This document shows, piece by piece, positions 1 to 8,761 of a DNA stretch of 64,000 nt. How positions within the stretch are numbered: the first letter of the stretch is position 1; every line of letters starts with the position of its first letter. A program made the position numbers and the translations under genes. Origin of the DNA: Cellvibrionaceae bacterium AOL6 (lineage in GTDB: Bacteria; Pseudomonadota; Gammaproteobacteria; Pseudomonadales; Cellvibrionaceae); the NCBI GenBank assembly GCA_003265435.1, contig NOXC01000014.1, positions 1-64,000 of the forward strand, in the 5' to 3' direction. The notes under the pieces were generated by a model that saw nothing but the letters and a program-made list of their open reading frames with translations, searched no databases and was not told where the DNA came from.

Positions 1-20
1 GCGTCATTGACAGCTCGATT

Positions 21-50
21 AAAAAAGGCCGCATATGCGGCCTTTTTTTT
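21..50. terminator. Intrinsic terminator at left edge
   Basis: A perfect inverted repeat (GGCCGC-ATAT-GCGGCC, 27-42) is flanked by an A-run (21-26) and a T-run (43-50), so it can act in both directions. It probably ends a gene lying left of the window. A very similar hairpin occurs inside a coding region at 35638-35663. Confidence 0.8.
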
Positions 51-54
51 GGTC

Positions 55-80
55 AAAAAAAAGCAGGCCCGAGGGCCTGC
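55..80 (-). terminator. Terminator of the first pectate lyase gene
   Basis: Read on the minus strand, an 8-bp GC-rich stem (63-80, two-base loop) is followed by eight T (62-55). It lies about 20 bases past the stop codon of the minus-strand pectate lyase. Confidence 0.85.
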
Positions 81-100
81 TGAAATACAACCTGTCTGGC

Positions 101-3100
101 TTACTCAGATTGACAGGCCGTGACCGTGCTTGAATATTCAGAACTGGCCGGGGCCAGTGGCGAATTAAAGGGCAGTGCATCGGATTTACCCGCGACGGCC
201 GCAACGTAGTTGACGAGGGACTGTCCAGCGTCTTGAGTGTGGGTCGACACGGCTGCGCGTGAGGCGTCACTGTACTCGGCGAGCATGTCGAGCGCGGTTC
301 CATTGCTCGGGTTCATCGCCGTTTCCGTTGCGCCCTCGAGCACACACTCCGAATCGCTAAACCACAGCGCATTGCCGCTGGAGGCGAGATTACCGCCGTC
401 GATATCGCTCAGCATGTTCCCTGCAATTTCGTTCAGTGCCGCAGTTTCATCAGATTTTTCCTGATGAATGCGATTCACGGCAAACACGTTGTCTTCAAAC
501 AGCACGCTGGCGCCGACGCGGATACTCATTAAGGTCTTGCGATAGTTCATAAACAGGTTGTTGAACTGATGCGAGCTGCCGCGTCGAATCAATGGCACCC
601 GTCGACCCGTGTTGCCGAAGGCATCGTACATATCGTCGGTCGTCACAAAGGCATTGTGATGCATGGTTGTGCGAATTTGACTGTTGATCGTACGGCTGTC
701 ACTGGAGCCATGCAGCGAGGCTCGCTTCACATTGCGGACCTTATTGAATGACATCGTGATGTTGTAGGCACCGACCTTCACATCAAAGGCGGAGTCGCCC
801 GTCAGATTAAAGGTATTTTTGTGAATCCAGATGTCGTGTGACTCACCCGTGGAGCGAATCATATCCGGGTCGAGCTCATGATCTTCGGTATGGCCTGCTC
901 CCTGGAAGGACAGGTGGGTCAGAATGACACTTTCCGCAGTTTGCGTCGCTGCGCCACTGCTGTCTTTACCGAGGGCAAAACCATTGAAGTGGAAGAAGGC
1001 TTCACTGTGTCGCCCATCCAGGGTGGTGTTGGAGGCAATGACGGTATTGCGAATGGGAAGGTCGCCTTCATTCATCGCGTCATTGAAGAAGCTGGCGGCA
1101 CAACTGTCAGCGGAAATGCTGTTGTTGTCACACCATTGCGTGTAGTCGATACACTCCGCTTCGGTCGCACCGAGGTGGCTTTGTACGTCCGCATCGCTGC
1201 AGTGCAGGCGGTACATGGCAATTTCTTCGGCGCTGGCAAAGTCGTCTTTGTCGAACACGATCCACTTGTGGTCGGTACTGCTGACCGCATCGGAGATTTG
1301 TTGTTCAACGGACATGTCATCGCGCTTTTCAATGACCACTAATTGACTGCTACCCGCTGGGTCATAACCCCCCTTCGCAAGTTCACCATAGCCGACCGCG
1401 GTGCCCAAGCTATTGTAGAGACACTCTACGATCTCTTGATCGCTCGACAAGCTGCTCTCACGCCAATTGATCGATTTATCTGTCACCAGGTCGATACACG
1501 CTTGTGTGAGTGAAGGCGCCGGAGCGGGCGTGGGTGTCGGTCCGGGCTCAGGTGTGCTTGTGGGCACAGGCGTGGGTGTTGGCGCGGGAGTTGGGGTAGG
1601 TGTCGGGGTCGGCGTTCCGCCGCCCAGATACGCTTCGATCTCCGCGACGCCCGGTGTTGCTGACGCGGCCAGGATTTCAAAGGTTAAACGGCTGAGACTG
1701 GTTTGTGTGAAAGCGATGACACCGAGATCCGAGCCGTTCCCGCTAGCGAGGACGGCGTCATTGTCGCCATTCAATAATTGCCAGCTGGTAATGTTGCCTT
1801 CAAAGCCGGTGGCCTCAATGATACTGGCCGTATCGACGCTGACAGCGCTGTCCCATTTCACTCGCACGTAGCCGGTGTTGGACGTGGGTGACCAATAGCT
1901 GCTGGTATCCCCGTCATTGACGTTGCCGTATGAGGTCCCACTTGCTTTGCCGCTGCCGTCGGCGCCGGCATCGAGCGCAAGGTTGGTGCCGCTGGGTTCA
2001 GGTGACTCAGTGGGGGTCGGAGTGGGTGTTGGCGAGCTGCCTGGCGTGGGCGTCGGGGCTGGTGTGGGTGTGGGTGTCGGTGCAGGGCTGGCGACCCCAC
2101 AGCTTCCATCAGACACAAGTAGACCGTTATTGGCACCAGCCGTAGCGGCCACAACACTCGGTACGCAACTCGCATCGTCCAACTCATAGGCATAAGGAAT
2201 GGCGATAGTTGTCGTCGAGACGAGGTCGGGGCCGGCGGGGTAGTTCTTATCGCCCTCGGCCGTCCACGTGACCGTTTCGGCGAAGTAGTTGCCGTTCAGC
2301 TCCCAATAGCCCAAATCGTTCGTATAGAAGGTGCCGATGGGATCTTGAGCATTCTCGAAATAGTTGTGCTCGGCCTTCATCTCGCCGCCGATACGGGGGT
2401 TCATGCCAGAGGAGAGGATGCCGTTGTAGTAATTATTGAACGCGTGCGCAGTCGCATGTCGCAACAATGGCGTGCGCGAGTTGATGTTTTCATAGTAGTT
2501 ATGATGGAACGTGACCGGTCCATTGGTGTCATCGCTGTCACTGGAGCCAACCAGCCCGCCGCGACCAGAGTTGCGCAGAATGCTGTAGGACAAAGTGACA
2601 TATTGCGTTGTGGCTTTCATATCGAACAGCGCATCATAGCCATCGTCTTCTCCGCCCTGGGCTTCGAGGGTCAGATGGTCCGCCCAAACGTTGAAAACGT
2701 CGCTTTCCATACCGATCGCGTCACCGCCATTGGAGGTGGGTGTGCCGGACTTTTTCACGTTTCGCACATGAAGATTTTGCAGAATGATGTTCGATGCGTT
2801 GCGCAGATGAATACCCAATTCGTCGAACAGGGCACCGCCGCCCACACCGATTATGGAGACATTGCTGATGTCCTTCAGCTCGATCACATCTGCGGCCGTA
2901 TTACAGCTGCCAGATACCTTGGAGGTGTTGTCGTGGTTAATCGTGCCTTCAACGTGAATGATAATCGGCGTGTCATTACTTGCACGGCCGCACAGGGCTT
3001 CGTGGATTTCTGTACCGGTGGTGGCATACACCACCTGTCCGCCGGCGCCGCCCGTGGTGCCGCCATTCAGGCTTGCAAAGCCATCGGCTGTACCGCTGCC

Positions 3101-3562
3101 CACTGATGCTCCGGGGCTAGGGCTGGGTTCGGGTGTGCTTGTCGGCGCAGGCGTTGGCTCAGCGCTGGGCTCGGGTGTCGGTTCAGTGCTTGGCTCGGGC
3201 GTCGGTTCGGTACTCGGCTCGGGCGTAGGTTCTGGAGTCGCAGTCGGTGCGGGTGTTGGCGTCGGGCTTGGCGCGGGCGTTGCGACAGGGCTCGGCGTCG
3301 GTGCGCTGCTCGGTTCGGGTGTCGGTTCCGCTGAGGGTTCTGGAGAAGGCAGGCTTCCCGCAGGTGTTGGCGTCGGTTCAGGCGTTGCGGCCGGTGTGGG
3401 CGTGGGAACCGGGGTGGGGCTTGGCTCCGGTGTGGTCGTCGGGCTGGGGCTGGTGGTGGGTGTAGGCGACCCTCCGAAGGTATCGGAGCTGCCGCCCCCG
3501 CCGCCACAAGCCACGACGGTGGCACTGGCAAGCGCAACTGCAAGGAACTTCAGTTTAAACAT
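101..3562 (-). CDS. Double-headed PL1 pectate lyase lipoprotein
   Basis: This 1153-residue surface-type lipoprotein cleaves polygalacturonate by beta-elimination. A signal peptide ends in a lipobox with Cys19. A Pro/Thr/Glu-rich linker (about 32-150) leads to a first PL1 beta-helix (about 159-470), a second linker (491-524), a discoidin/F5-8C-like beta-sandwich (about 526-647), a third linker (650-684) and a second PL1 domain (about 687-1153). Domain 1 shows the PL1 calcium-site segment DALFDMK (D310, D314) and the RTPLLR motif with the expected catalytic arginine (R363). Domain 2 keeps DSAFDVK and RRVPLIRR. A Shine-Dalgarno-like AGAGGA precedes the ATG and an operator-like palindrome lies 57 bases upstream. 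It is a paralogue of the 19747 gene. The PL1 assignment is secure; the exact substrate is inferred. Confidence 0.93.
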   Translation of the reverse strand: MFKLKFLAVALASATVVACGGGGGSSDTFGGSPTPTTSPSPTTTPEPSPTPVPTPTPAATPEPTPTPAGSLPSPEPSAEPTPEPSSAPTPSPVATPAPSPTPTPAPTATPEPTPEPSTEPTPEPSTEPTPEPSAEPTPAPTSTPEPSPSPGASVGSGTADGFASLNGGTTGGAGGQVVYATTGTEIHEALCGRASNDTPIIIHVEGTINHDNTSKVSGSCNTAADVIELKDISNVSIIGVGGGALFDELGIHLRNASNIILQNLHVRNVKKSGTPTSNGGDAIGMESDVFNVWADHLTLEAQGGEDDGYDALFDMKATTQYVTLSYSILRNSGRGGLVGSSDSDDTNGPVTFHHNYYENINSRTPLLRHATAHAFNNYYNGILSSGMNPRIGGEMKAEHNYFENAQDPIGTFYTNDLGYWELNGNYFAETVTWTAEGDKNYPAGPDLVSTTTIAIPYAYELDDASCVPSVVAATAGANNGLLVSDGSCGVASPAPTPTPTPAPTPTPGSSPTPTPTPTESPEPSGTNLALDAGADGSGKASGTSYGNVNDGDTSSYWSPTSNTGYVRVKWDSAVSVDTASIIEATGFEGNITSWQLLNGDNDAVLASGNGSDLGVIAFTQTSLSRLTFEILAASATPGVAEIEAYLGGGTPTPTPTPTPAPTPTPVPTSTPEPGPTPTPAPAPSLTQACIDLVTDKSINWRESSLSSDQEIVECLYNSLGTAVGYGELAKGGYDPAGSSQLVVIEKRDDMSVEQQISDAVSSTDHKWIVFDKDDFASAEEIAMYRLHCSDADVQSHLGATEAECIDYTQWCDNNSISADSCAASFFNDAMNEGDLPIRNTVIASNTTLDGRHSEAFFHFNGFALGKDSSGAATQTAESVILTHLSFQGAGHTEDHELDPDMIRSTGESHDIWIHKNTFNLTGDSAFDVKVGAYNITMSFNKVRNVKRASLHGSSDSRTINSQIRTTMHHNAFVTTDDMYDAFGNTGRRVPLIRRGSSHQFNNLFMNYRKTLMSIRVGASVLFEDNVFAVNRIHQEKSDETAALNEIAGNMLSDIDGGNLASSGNALWFSDSECVLEGATETAMNPSNGTALDMLAEYSDASRAAVSTHTQDAGQSLVNYVAAVAGKSDALPFNSPLAPASSEYSSTVTACQSE
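3113..3469 (-). repeat. Pro/Thr/Glu-rich linker repeats
   Basis: This low-complexity stretch encodes about 119 residues of [10 protein letters not shown] and similar units between the lipobox and the first catalytic domain. Shorter PT linkers of the same gene lie at 1991-2092 and 1511-1615. Such linkers space domains on the cell surface and produce long spurious antisense frames. Confidence 0.85.
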
Positions 3563-3908
3563 TTGGAACTATCCTCTGTGATGAAAAGCAGGTCGGGGCG
3601 TGAGTAATAAGTGTTGTTTTGGTCCGACCAGTCCGGTGTTTAGGAACCTAACGCAATTCTTGGAAAACTCCGTTTTTGCAGTCGCTGCGTGGTGGCACTT
3701 AAACAAGCATATTAATCATACATATTTGGGCTGTAACCGGTTGCGAGCTGAGTCACGTTTCATTTTTATTCGTGAAAATGTTTTATTTGAAGGAAAAGAA
3801 TAGAGTGAAAAAGAAGGGGACGATGTTCCGCTGAAAACAGTGCGAAAGTATGAGAAGGAAGCAAGCTCTGAGCGCGAAAACAGCGCGCCCAGGCTCGACA
3901 ATGCGTGT
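3563..3908. other. Intergenic region upstream of the pectate lyase
   Basis: This 346-base stretch lies between two minus-strand genes and carries the pectate lyase 5' region with one operator-like palindrome at 3619-3631. The short frames here have no homology signature or ribosome-binding site that I can see. A GC-rich imperfect inverted repeat near 3870-3900 may end the upstream esterase transcript, but it lacks a clear T-run. Confidence 0.6.
3619..3631. promoter_or_regulatory. Operator-like palindrome, pectate lyase
   Basis: TTGGT-CCG-ACCAG is an inverted repeat with a three-base centre, 57 bases upstream of the lyase start. It matches the half-sites typical of FadR/FCD-type GntR regulators and recurs upstream of other pectin genes in this window. 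Confidence 0.6.
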
Positions 3909-4958
3909 TTACTCGCTGTGTGCGGCGCCGGTTTTTAAATGCAACTCGAGGAATTTCAGCATGTCACTCATGACCGGGAGGGCGTCTTTGTCAAAACAGG
4001 TACCGAAGTAGTCACTGCACCCCGAGTCCAGATACGCGTGACGGCGATTGGGGTAGACGGTTAGCTCGGCTTTGTGACCGGCTTGCTTTAGTGCCGTGAC
4101 ATAGGCTTGTACGCGGTCCGCGGGGGTCGTGCGATCGTCACTGCCCACGTGGTGCCACTGCGGCGGAAGTGAGCGTTCGCTTGCGCTGGGAATAAGATCA
4201 ATGGGCGAGACGGCACGGTAATAGTCGGGGTTGTGGTTGACGTCTATGTCTTCGCCGAACATACCGCGAGCCTGCTGGCCGGCGAAGGCCCAAAAGCCAT
4301 TTTGCGGGCTTTCAAAGCCGTGCTTGGCGGCCTGCTCGAGATCGAAAGCGCCATAACTGATTACGGCGGCTTGAACGCGCGTCAATGCGGAGCCGGAGAG
4401 ATCCTCGGCAGTACGGCCCTCCGGCAGGTAACTGGGAGCGAAGCCAAATCGGCCCTCTTTGCCAAAGTCGCCGCTCTGCAGGTTTGAGCCGGCGAGCAGC
4501 ACCATGGACGCGAGGTGGCCTCCCGCACTGTCGCCAGTGACCGCAACGCGCTCGGGGTCACCGTCGTACTCGTGTATGTGAGATTTGACCCAGATCAGAC
4601 CGCCCAATGCGTCGTTTACGATTTCATTCATGGTGACACGATTACGGTTGTCGCCGAGCAGTCGATAGTTCATGTTCGCGACGACATAGCCGCCCTCTTC
4701 GGCGAGATAGCGCGCCATATCATCCATAATGTGCATGTCGTTGATCAGCCAGCCACCACCGTGATAGATCACCACTACAGGGTAGGGGGCCTGGCCTTCG
4801 GTGGGCGTGTAGATGTCAGCGGTGAGCGTTCGACCCGGAACCTCAGTCCAGGCCAGTTCCTTGTGCAATGTTGCTTTAGGTGACGCCAGTGCGGTTTTAT
4901 ATGTAAAAAAGACCGCTAAAGTGATGGTCATACGATATAACCAAATGCTTTGCTTCAT
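3909..4958 (-). CDS. Secreted alpha/beta-hydrolase esterase (acetylesterase-like)
   Basis: This 349-residue protein belongs to the hormone-sensitive-lipase-like/BD-FAE group of carboxylesterases. An N-terminal signal sequence (about 1-26) precedes the oxyanion-hole motif HGGGW (66-70), the nucleophile elbow GDSAGG (Ser144), an acidic residue in GSDDRTTP (Asp274 or Asp275) and His307 in NRRHAYLD. I chose the ATG at 4958 because an AGGAAG ribosome-binding site precedes it; a longer frame to 5105 would add a non-signal extension. It lies between a pectate lyase and a TRAP uronate transporter, so deacetylation of pectin or oligogalacturonides is a reasonable inference. The substrate is not shown by sequence, and a feruloyl- or general acetylesterase role is possible. 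Confidence 0.8.
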   Translation of the reverse strand: MKQSIWLYRMTITLAVFFTYKTALASPKATLHKELAWTEVPGRTLTADIYTPTEGQAPYPVVVIYHGGGWLINDMHIMDDMARYLAEEGGYVVANMNYRLLGDNRNRVTMNEIVNDALGGLIWVKSHIHEYDGDPERVAVTGDSAGGHLASMVLLAGSNLQSGDFGKEGRFGFAPSYLPEGRTAEDLSGSALTRVQAAVISYGAFDLEQAAKHGFESPQNGFWAFAGQQARGMFGEDIDVNHNPDYYRAVSPIDLIPSASERSLPPQWHHVGSDDRTTPADRVQAYVTALKQAGHKAELTVYPNRRHAYLDSGCSDYFGTCFDKDALPVMSDMLKFLELHLKTGAAHSE

Positions 4959-5114
4959 CGCTGCTTCCTTATTATTAGCTTCACGGTAGTGCGGAACGAA
5001 TGGTCGGGTAGTATATAAAGAAGGGCTGTGAAATCGTCCGTATTCCGGTGTTTCCTGTCTTTGAACCTCAAAGGAGTTGAAAGCGGCGCGCAAACATGCG
5101 ACCATTTTCGAAAA

Positions 5115-5127
5115 TTGGCATTACCGA
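5115..5127. promoter_or_regulatory. Operator-like palindrome upstream of the TRAP operon
   Basis: TTGGC-ATT-ACCGA is a two-mismatch version of the shared palindrome. A second variant with a two-base centre (ATGGT-AT-GCCAA) follows at 5138-5149. Both lie in the divergent gap between the esterase and dctP. Confidence 0.4.
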
Positions 5128-5195
5128 TAGCGGTTTCATGGTATGCCAATTTCCAGAACGCCTTTGTGATAGTCGTCCATAAGAACACAATAACT

Positions 5196-6209
5196 ATGCT
5201 AAAAATAGAAGGTTTATCCAAAGCGAGGGGCTTGCTGCGACGTACTACGTTGCTTGTCGCGTCGCTCCTCGTGCTCGTGTCCTGTTCGCGTGACAGCGAC
5301 ACTACCGTACTAAAAATGGCGCATGCGCTCCCCACTGACCACCCCGTTCATGAAGCGATTGTGTTTCTCGGCAAGCGCGTGGCAGAACTCAGTGACGGCA
5401 AAATGCAGGTGGACATTTATCCCGGTGGTCAGCTTGGCTCCGAACGGGAGTTAATGGAGCTGTTGCAGATCGGCAGTTTGGCCATGACGAAAGTGTCTTC
5501 CAGCCCAATGGAAAGTTTCGTACCGGAAATGAAGGTGTTCAGCATGCCTTATGTGTTTCGCGATAACGATCACTACTGGGCGGTGCTGAACAGCGATATC
5601 GGCCGTGACTTACTTGAGGCTGGAGAATCGGTGAGACTGAGAGGTCTGGGCTACTACGATGCAGGGGCGAGAAGCTTCTACACAGTCGACAAGCCGATCC
5701 ACAAGCCTGCGGATCTGAAGGGCCTGAAAATTCGTGTCCAGAAAAGTCAGACCTCAATCAAGATGGTCAACGCACTGGGTGGTGCGGGCACGCCGGTCTC
5801 TTTCGGCGAACTGTACACGGCGCTGGACCAGGGCGTAGTCGATGGCGCTGAAAATAATCCGCCCAGCTTCGAAAGTTCACGTCACTACGAAGTGGCGAAA
5901 TATTACACCCTGAATGAGCATACCTATGTTCCTGATATCGTATTGATCAGCTCTTACGTGTGGAACAATTTAACGGAACAAGAACAAATCTGGCTGCAGC
6001 AGGCGATGGATGAATCGGTTGTGTTCCAGCGTGATTTGTGGGCACAGGCTACTGAAGATGCGCTCGATGTCGTGCGTAACGCCGGCGTTGAGGTGATCTA
6101 TCCGGATAAAACGCCTTTTGCTGAAAAAGTAAAAGCGATGCACGATTCCATCAAAGGGCAGCCCGCTTATGATCTCATTCAAACCATTCGTACGATGGAG
6201 GCGGAGTGA
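5196..6209 (+). CDS. dctP: TRAP solute-binding protein DctP, probable uronate binder
   Basis: This is the extracytoplasmic binding subunit of a tripartite ATP-independent transporter, about 337 residues. The chosen ATG gives a short basic start and a lipobox ending at about Cys30, so the protein is probably anchored as a lipoprotein. The body has the DctP-family segments GLKIRVQKSQT and FGELYTALDQGVVDGAEN, a pattern seen in glucuronate/galacturonate binders. A longer frame from 5028 is possible, but its N-terminus does not look like a signal peptide. It overlaps dctQ and is followed by dctM. Pectin genes on both sides support galacturonate or a related uronate as ligand; that is inference. 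Confidence 0.88.
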   Translation: MLKIEGLSKARGLLRRTTLLVASLLVLVSCSRDSDTTVLKMAHALPTDHPVHEAIVFLGKRVAELSDGKMQVDIYPGGQLGSERELMELLQIGSLAMTKVSSSPMESFVPEMKVFSMPYVFRDNDHYWAVLNSDIGRDLLEAGESVRLRGLGYYDAGARSFYTVDKPIHKPADLKGLKIRVQKSQTSIKMVNALGGAGTPVSFGELYTALDQGVVDGAENNPPSFESSRHYEVAKYYTLNEHTYVPDIVLISSYVWNNLTEQEQIWLQQAMDESVVFQRDLWAQATEDALDVVRNAGVEVIYPDKTPFAEKVKAMHDSIKGQPAYDLIQTIRTMEAE

Positions 6210-6703
6210 TGTCGTCGTTAACCCATACGCTTGAAAAAATTCTGGAAGTGGTTTGTGCCGTGCTGATGGCGCTGATGGTGATCGACGTGACCTGGCAGGT
6301 TTTGTCTCGCTTCGTACTGTCGACACCCAGTTCGTTTTCCGAAGAGCTCGCACGCTTTCTGTTATTGTGGATCGGATTCCTCGGTGCGGCTTATGCTTAC
6401 CGAAAATTTGCGCATTTGGGTTTGGATATTTTGACCGCGAACCTGAAAGGAACCGCTAAATTTGTTGCCGAGCGTTTTTCCGATTCAGTGACCTTCTTAT
6501 TCTCAGCGATCATCATGGTCTACGGTGGGGTGAAAATCATGAACCTCACGCTCGAACTCAATCAGTTGTCCGCTGCGTTGCAAATTCCCATCGGTTATAT
6601 CTACAGCGTGATCCCCTTAAGTGGCTTGCTGATCTGTATTTTTGCCGTTGAGCGATTACTGCATGGTCGTCCTGAACCCGATCATTCCTTGCCCGTTGAC
6701 TAA
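6209..6703 (+). CDS. dctQ: TRAP transporter small membrane subunit DctQ
   Basis: This protein of about 164 residues has four predicted transmembrane helices, as expected for DctQ, which pairs with the large DctM subunit in the inner membrane. Conserved features are the early WQVLSRFVL segment and the SFSEELARFLLLWIGFLGAA motif. The ATG at 6209 shares its A with the dctP stop (TGATG) and follows a GGAGGCGGAG ribosome-binding stretch; a GTG three bases earlier is an alternative. The overlap indicates translational coupling with dctP. Confidence 0.9.
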   Translation: MSSLTHTLEKILEVVCAVLMALMVIDVTWQVLSRFVLSTPSSFSEELARFLLLWIGFLGAAYAYRKFAHLGLDILTANLKGTAKFVAERFSDSVTFLFSAIIMVYGGVKIMNLTLELNQLSAALQIPIGYIYSVIPLSGLLICIFAVERLLHGRPEPDHSLPVD

Positions 6704-6735
6704 CCTAGAAGAATAACTCGAAGAGGCTTATCAGG

Positions 6736-8040
6736 ATGGACTTATCCGTCATAGTTTTACTCCTTACCTTCGTGGTACTGCTTTTCCTTAATGTGCCGAT
6801 CGCGATCAGTATCGGGGTTGCCACGTTTTGCGCCATGCTTGTGACCATCGATTTTGTACCCGCCGCGATGACGGTGGCTCAGCGTATGGGCGGTGGTATT
6901 AACAGTTTTGCATTGCTTGCCATTCCGTTCTTTATTCTGTCTGGCCTGTTAATGGGGCGAGGCGGGATTGCGCATCGTCTGATTGAATTCGCCAAGGTTA
7001 TTGTGGGCTTCCTTCCCGGTGGCCTGGCGTTTGTGAACATCATCAGCTGTACTTTGTTCGGAGCGATTTCCGGTTCTGCTGTTGCGGCGACTTCCGCCAT
7101 CGGCGGATTCATGATCCCGACGATGAATAAGGAAGGCTACGATAAAAACTTTAACGCGGCGATTACGGTCAGCTCCTCTACGACCGGTCTGCTGATTCCG
7201 CCAAGTAATATTCTCATTGTGTACTCTCTGGCCAGTGGTGGGGTGTCGATCGCCGCATTGTTCGTAGCCGGTTACCTTCCGGGTATTCTCGTCGCGTTGA
7301 GCTTGATGGCGGTGTGTGCGGTCTACGCAAAAATGCACGGCTACCCAGTGGGTCGTATTCCTTCTGCGAAAGAGTTTGTGAAGAAAACCGTCGATGCGTT
7401 GCCCAGCCTGATGCTGATCGTGTTGGTCATAGGCGGGATTATCGGTGGGATTTTCACCGCGACTGAGGCCAGTGTGGTGGCGGTGCTCTATTCACTTGGT
7501 TTATCCGTCTTTATCTATCGCGAAGTGAAAATTCGCGAGTTGCCGCAGATTCTCGTCAAGTCGGTCGAAACAACCGCGATTGTGATGCTGCTGATTGGAA
7601 CCTCAACGGCCATGTCGTGGATGCTCAGTTACGAGAACATTCCGCAAAATATCAGTGAAAGCCTGATGGGTTTGAGTGATAACCCACTGATAATTCTCCT
7701 GACGATTAATTTGATTTTGCTGTGTGTGGGCGTCTTCATGGACATGACGCCGGCGGTGTTGATCTTCACTCCGATCTTCCTGCCCATCGCCGTGGAGCTG
7801 GGTATGTCTCCGCTGCACTTCGGTATTATGATGGTATTAAATCTCTGTATCGGATTGTGTACACCGCCGGTAGGTGCGGTATTGTTTGTCGGCTGTGGGA
7901 TTGCGAAAACCACCATCGCAAAACTGGTGAAACCGCTGATGCCGATGTACGCGGCCATGATACTCGCGCTGCTGGCTGTAACCTACATCCCAGCAATCAG
8001 TGAGTTCCTGCCAATCTACTTCGACCTCTACAGCAAATAA
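6736..8040 (+). CDS. dctM: TRAP transporter large permease DctM
   Basis: This 434-residue polytopic inner-membrane protein is the sodium-coupled transport channel of the TRAP system. It shows the DctM-family pattern: an N-terminal helix with NVPIAISIG, the FALLAIPFFILSG motif, the GAISGSAVAATSAIGG re-entrant region, a matching TGLLIPPSN element and GLCTPPVGAVLF near the C-terminus. Length is normal for the family. It lies 32 bases after dctQ in the same operon and ends just before a bidirectional terminator shared with the convergent lipoprotein gene. Confidence 0.93.
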   Translation: MDLSVIVLLLTFVVLLFLNVPIAISIGVATFCAMLVTIDFVPAAMTVAQRMGGGINSFALLAIPFFILSGLLMGRGGIAHRLIEFAKVIVGFLPGGLAFVNIISCTLFGAISGSAVAATSAIGGFMIPTMNKEGYDKNFNAAITVSSSTTGLLIPPSNILIVYSLASGGVSIAALFVAGYLPGILVALSLMAVCAVYAKMHGYPVGRIPSAKEFVKKTVDALPSLMLIVLVIGGIIGGIFTATEASVVAVLYSLGLSVFIYREVKIRELPQILVKSVETTAIVMLLIGTSTAMSWMLSYENIPQNISESLMGLSDNPLIILLTINLILLCVGVFMDMTPAVLIFTPIFLPIAVELGMSPLHFGIMMVLNLCIGLCTPPVGAVLFVGCGIAKTTIAKLVKPLMPMYAAMILALLAVTYIPAISEFLPIYFDLYSK

Positions 8041-8052
8041 GCTCGCCATAAA

Positions 8053-8083
8053 AAATACACTGGGGCCGGACCCCAGTGTATTT
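8053..8083. terminator. Bidirectional terminator between convergent genes
   Basis: A perfect 13-bp stem (53-65 with 71-83 of the 8000 block) with loop CCGGA lies between the dctM stop and the stop of the minus-strand lipoprotein gene, whose last codons it overlaps. The arms carry A/T ends suited to termination on both strands. Its core resembles the GGGGTC-GACCCC repeats at 8704-8753. Confidence 0.75.
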
Positions 8084-8597
8084 ATGGGTACGCGGCAAGA
8101 ATGAGTTGTGCGACGGCAATTGCACGTTGTTTGCGTTCTATCTCTTCGCCTTTTCGGCCCGCATTGATATCAATTTGCACTCGGCCACCGTCCCGATAAA
8201 TCATCGTCAGGGACGAAAGGTTACCCTCCCAGCTCGCATCCACCGGAAACTCCAATACTTCATACTGCACTTTTTCACCCAGCTGTTTTTCGTTGGCTGA
8301 AATAATGGCGGCGAGACTGTCTTTGGCTTCGCGAGGCACTGGCCCCAGGTTTTCCCGAATCAATACGTTCAATGTATTTTTCCGGTCGAGCTTGTCGCTG
8401 AGTGTGCACATGCTTAGCCGGAGCGTTTCCTGTTCACGTTCCATCGTCGGGTTCAGTATGTATTCCGTATCCATTTTGTCGACGATTTTGACCTCCTCGA
8501 GTAAGGAGCAGGCAAAGGGAATGGGTTCGTAGTGTTTTTCTGAGCACGCTGTCGCACCCAACAGCAAAGCTCCAACAAGGAGCAGGCGTTGCAACAT
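8082..8597 (-). CDS. Hypothetical lipoprotein
   Basis: This 171-residue protein starts with a clear lipoprotein signal (LLLGATACSEK, lipidated Cys at about 18) and a GGAGG ribosome-binding site. The mature part is charged, with a C-terminal segment (about 125-150) that looks like mixed beta strand around a TMIYRDGGRVQIDI motif. I recognise no family. It stands alone between the TRAP operon, which it faces, and the KDG kinase gene. It may be unrelated to pectin use. Confidence 0.7.
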   Translation of the reverse strand: MLQRLLLVGALLLGATACSEKHYEPIPFACSLLEEVKIVDKMDTEYILNPTMEREQETLRLSMCTLSDKLDRKNTLNVLIRENLGPVPREAKDSLAAIISANEKQLGEKVQYEVLEFPVDASWEGNLSSLTMIYRDGGRVQIDINAGRKGEEIERKQRAIAVAQLILAAYP

Positions 8598-8703
8598 GGA
8601 CTTGCCTCCGCTTCGGGCAACTCAATACTTTTTTTGAGTGTAGCAGTGGCGTCGGCGAACTTTAGACGTTTCTGTGCTTGGCTGAAGCCTATTTATAGCT
8701 GGC

Positions 8704-8753
8704 ACGCATGCATGGGGTCAGACCCCAATGCATGCGTCGGGGTCTGACCCCAA
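8704..8753. repeat. Paired REP-like palindromes (GGGGTC-N-GACCCC)
   Basis: Two copies of GGGGTC-(A/T)-GACCCC lie side by side (8714-8726 and 8739-8751). The first is extended by outer arms, ACGCATGCAT and ATGCATGCGT, into a 34-base near-perfect inverted repeat. Repeats of this kind resemble REP elements mobilised by RAYT-type transposases; no such transposase is in the window. Confidence 0.6.
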
Positions 8754-8761
8754 TGGATACT

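Noticed and set aside
1467-1871. Plus-strand frames rich in GVGVGAG opposite the pectate lyase linkers (also near 2958-3581 and, on the other strand, 20724-20957)
   Set aside because: They are the antisense of PT-rich linker codons. The low-complexity composition keeps the frames open, and no ribosome-binding site or family pattern is seen.
3113-3469. Regular repeat array that could be taken for a CRISPR
   Set aside because: The repeats are short, continuous and in frame as PTPEPS-like codons, with no constant-length unique spacers and no cas genes.
3600-3901. Two short overlapping frames in the gap between the esterase and the pectate lyase
   Set aside because: Neither has a ribosome-binding site, a recognisable domain or good codon structure; the region is better explained as a promoter region.
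4959-5105. Longer N-terminus of the esterase
   Set aside because: The extension replaces a clean signal peptide by a charged stretch and overlaps the divergent control region; ATG 4958 has a ribosome-binding site.
5028-5195. Extended start of dctP
   Set aside because: The added residues do not form a signal peptide and run through the operator-like sites; the lipobox fits the start at 5196.
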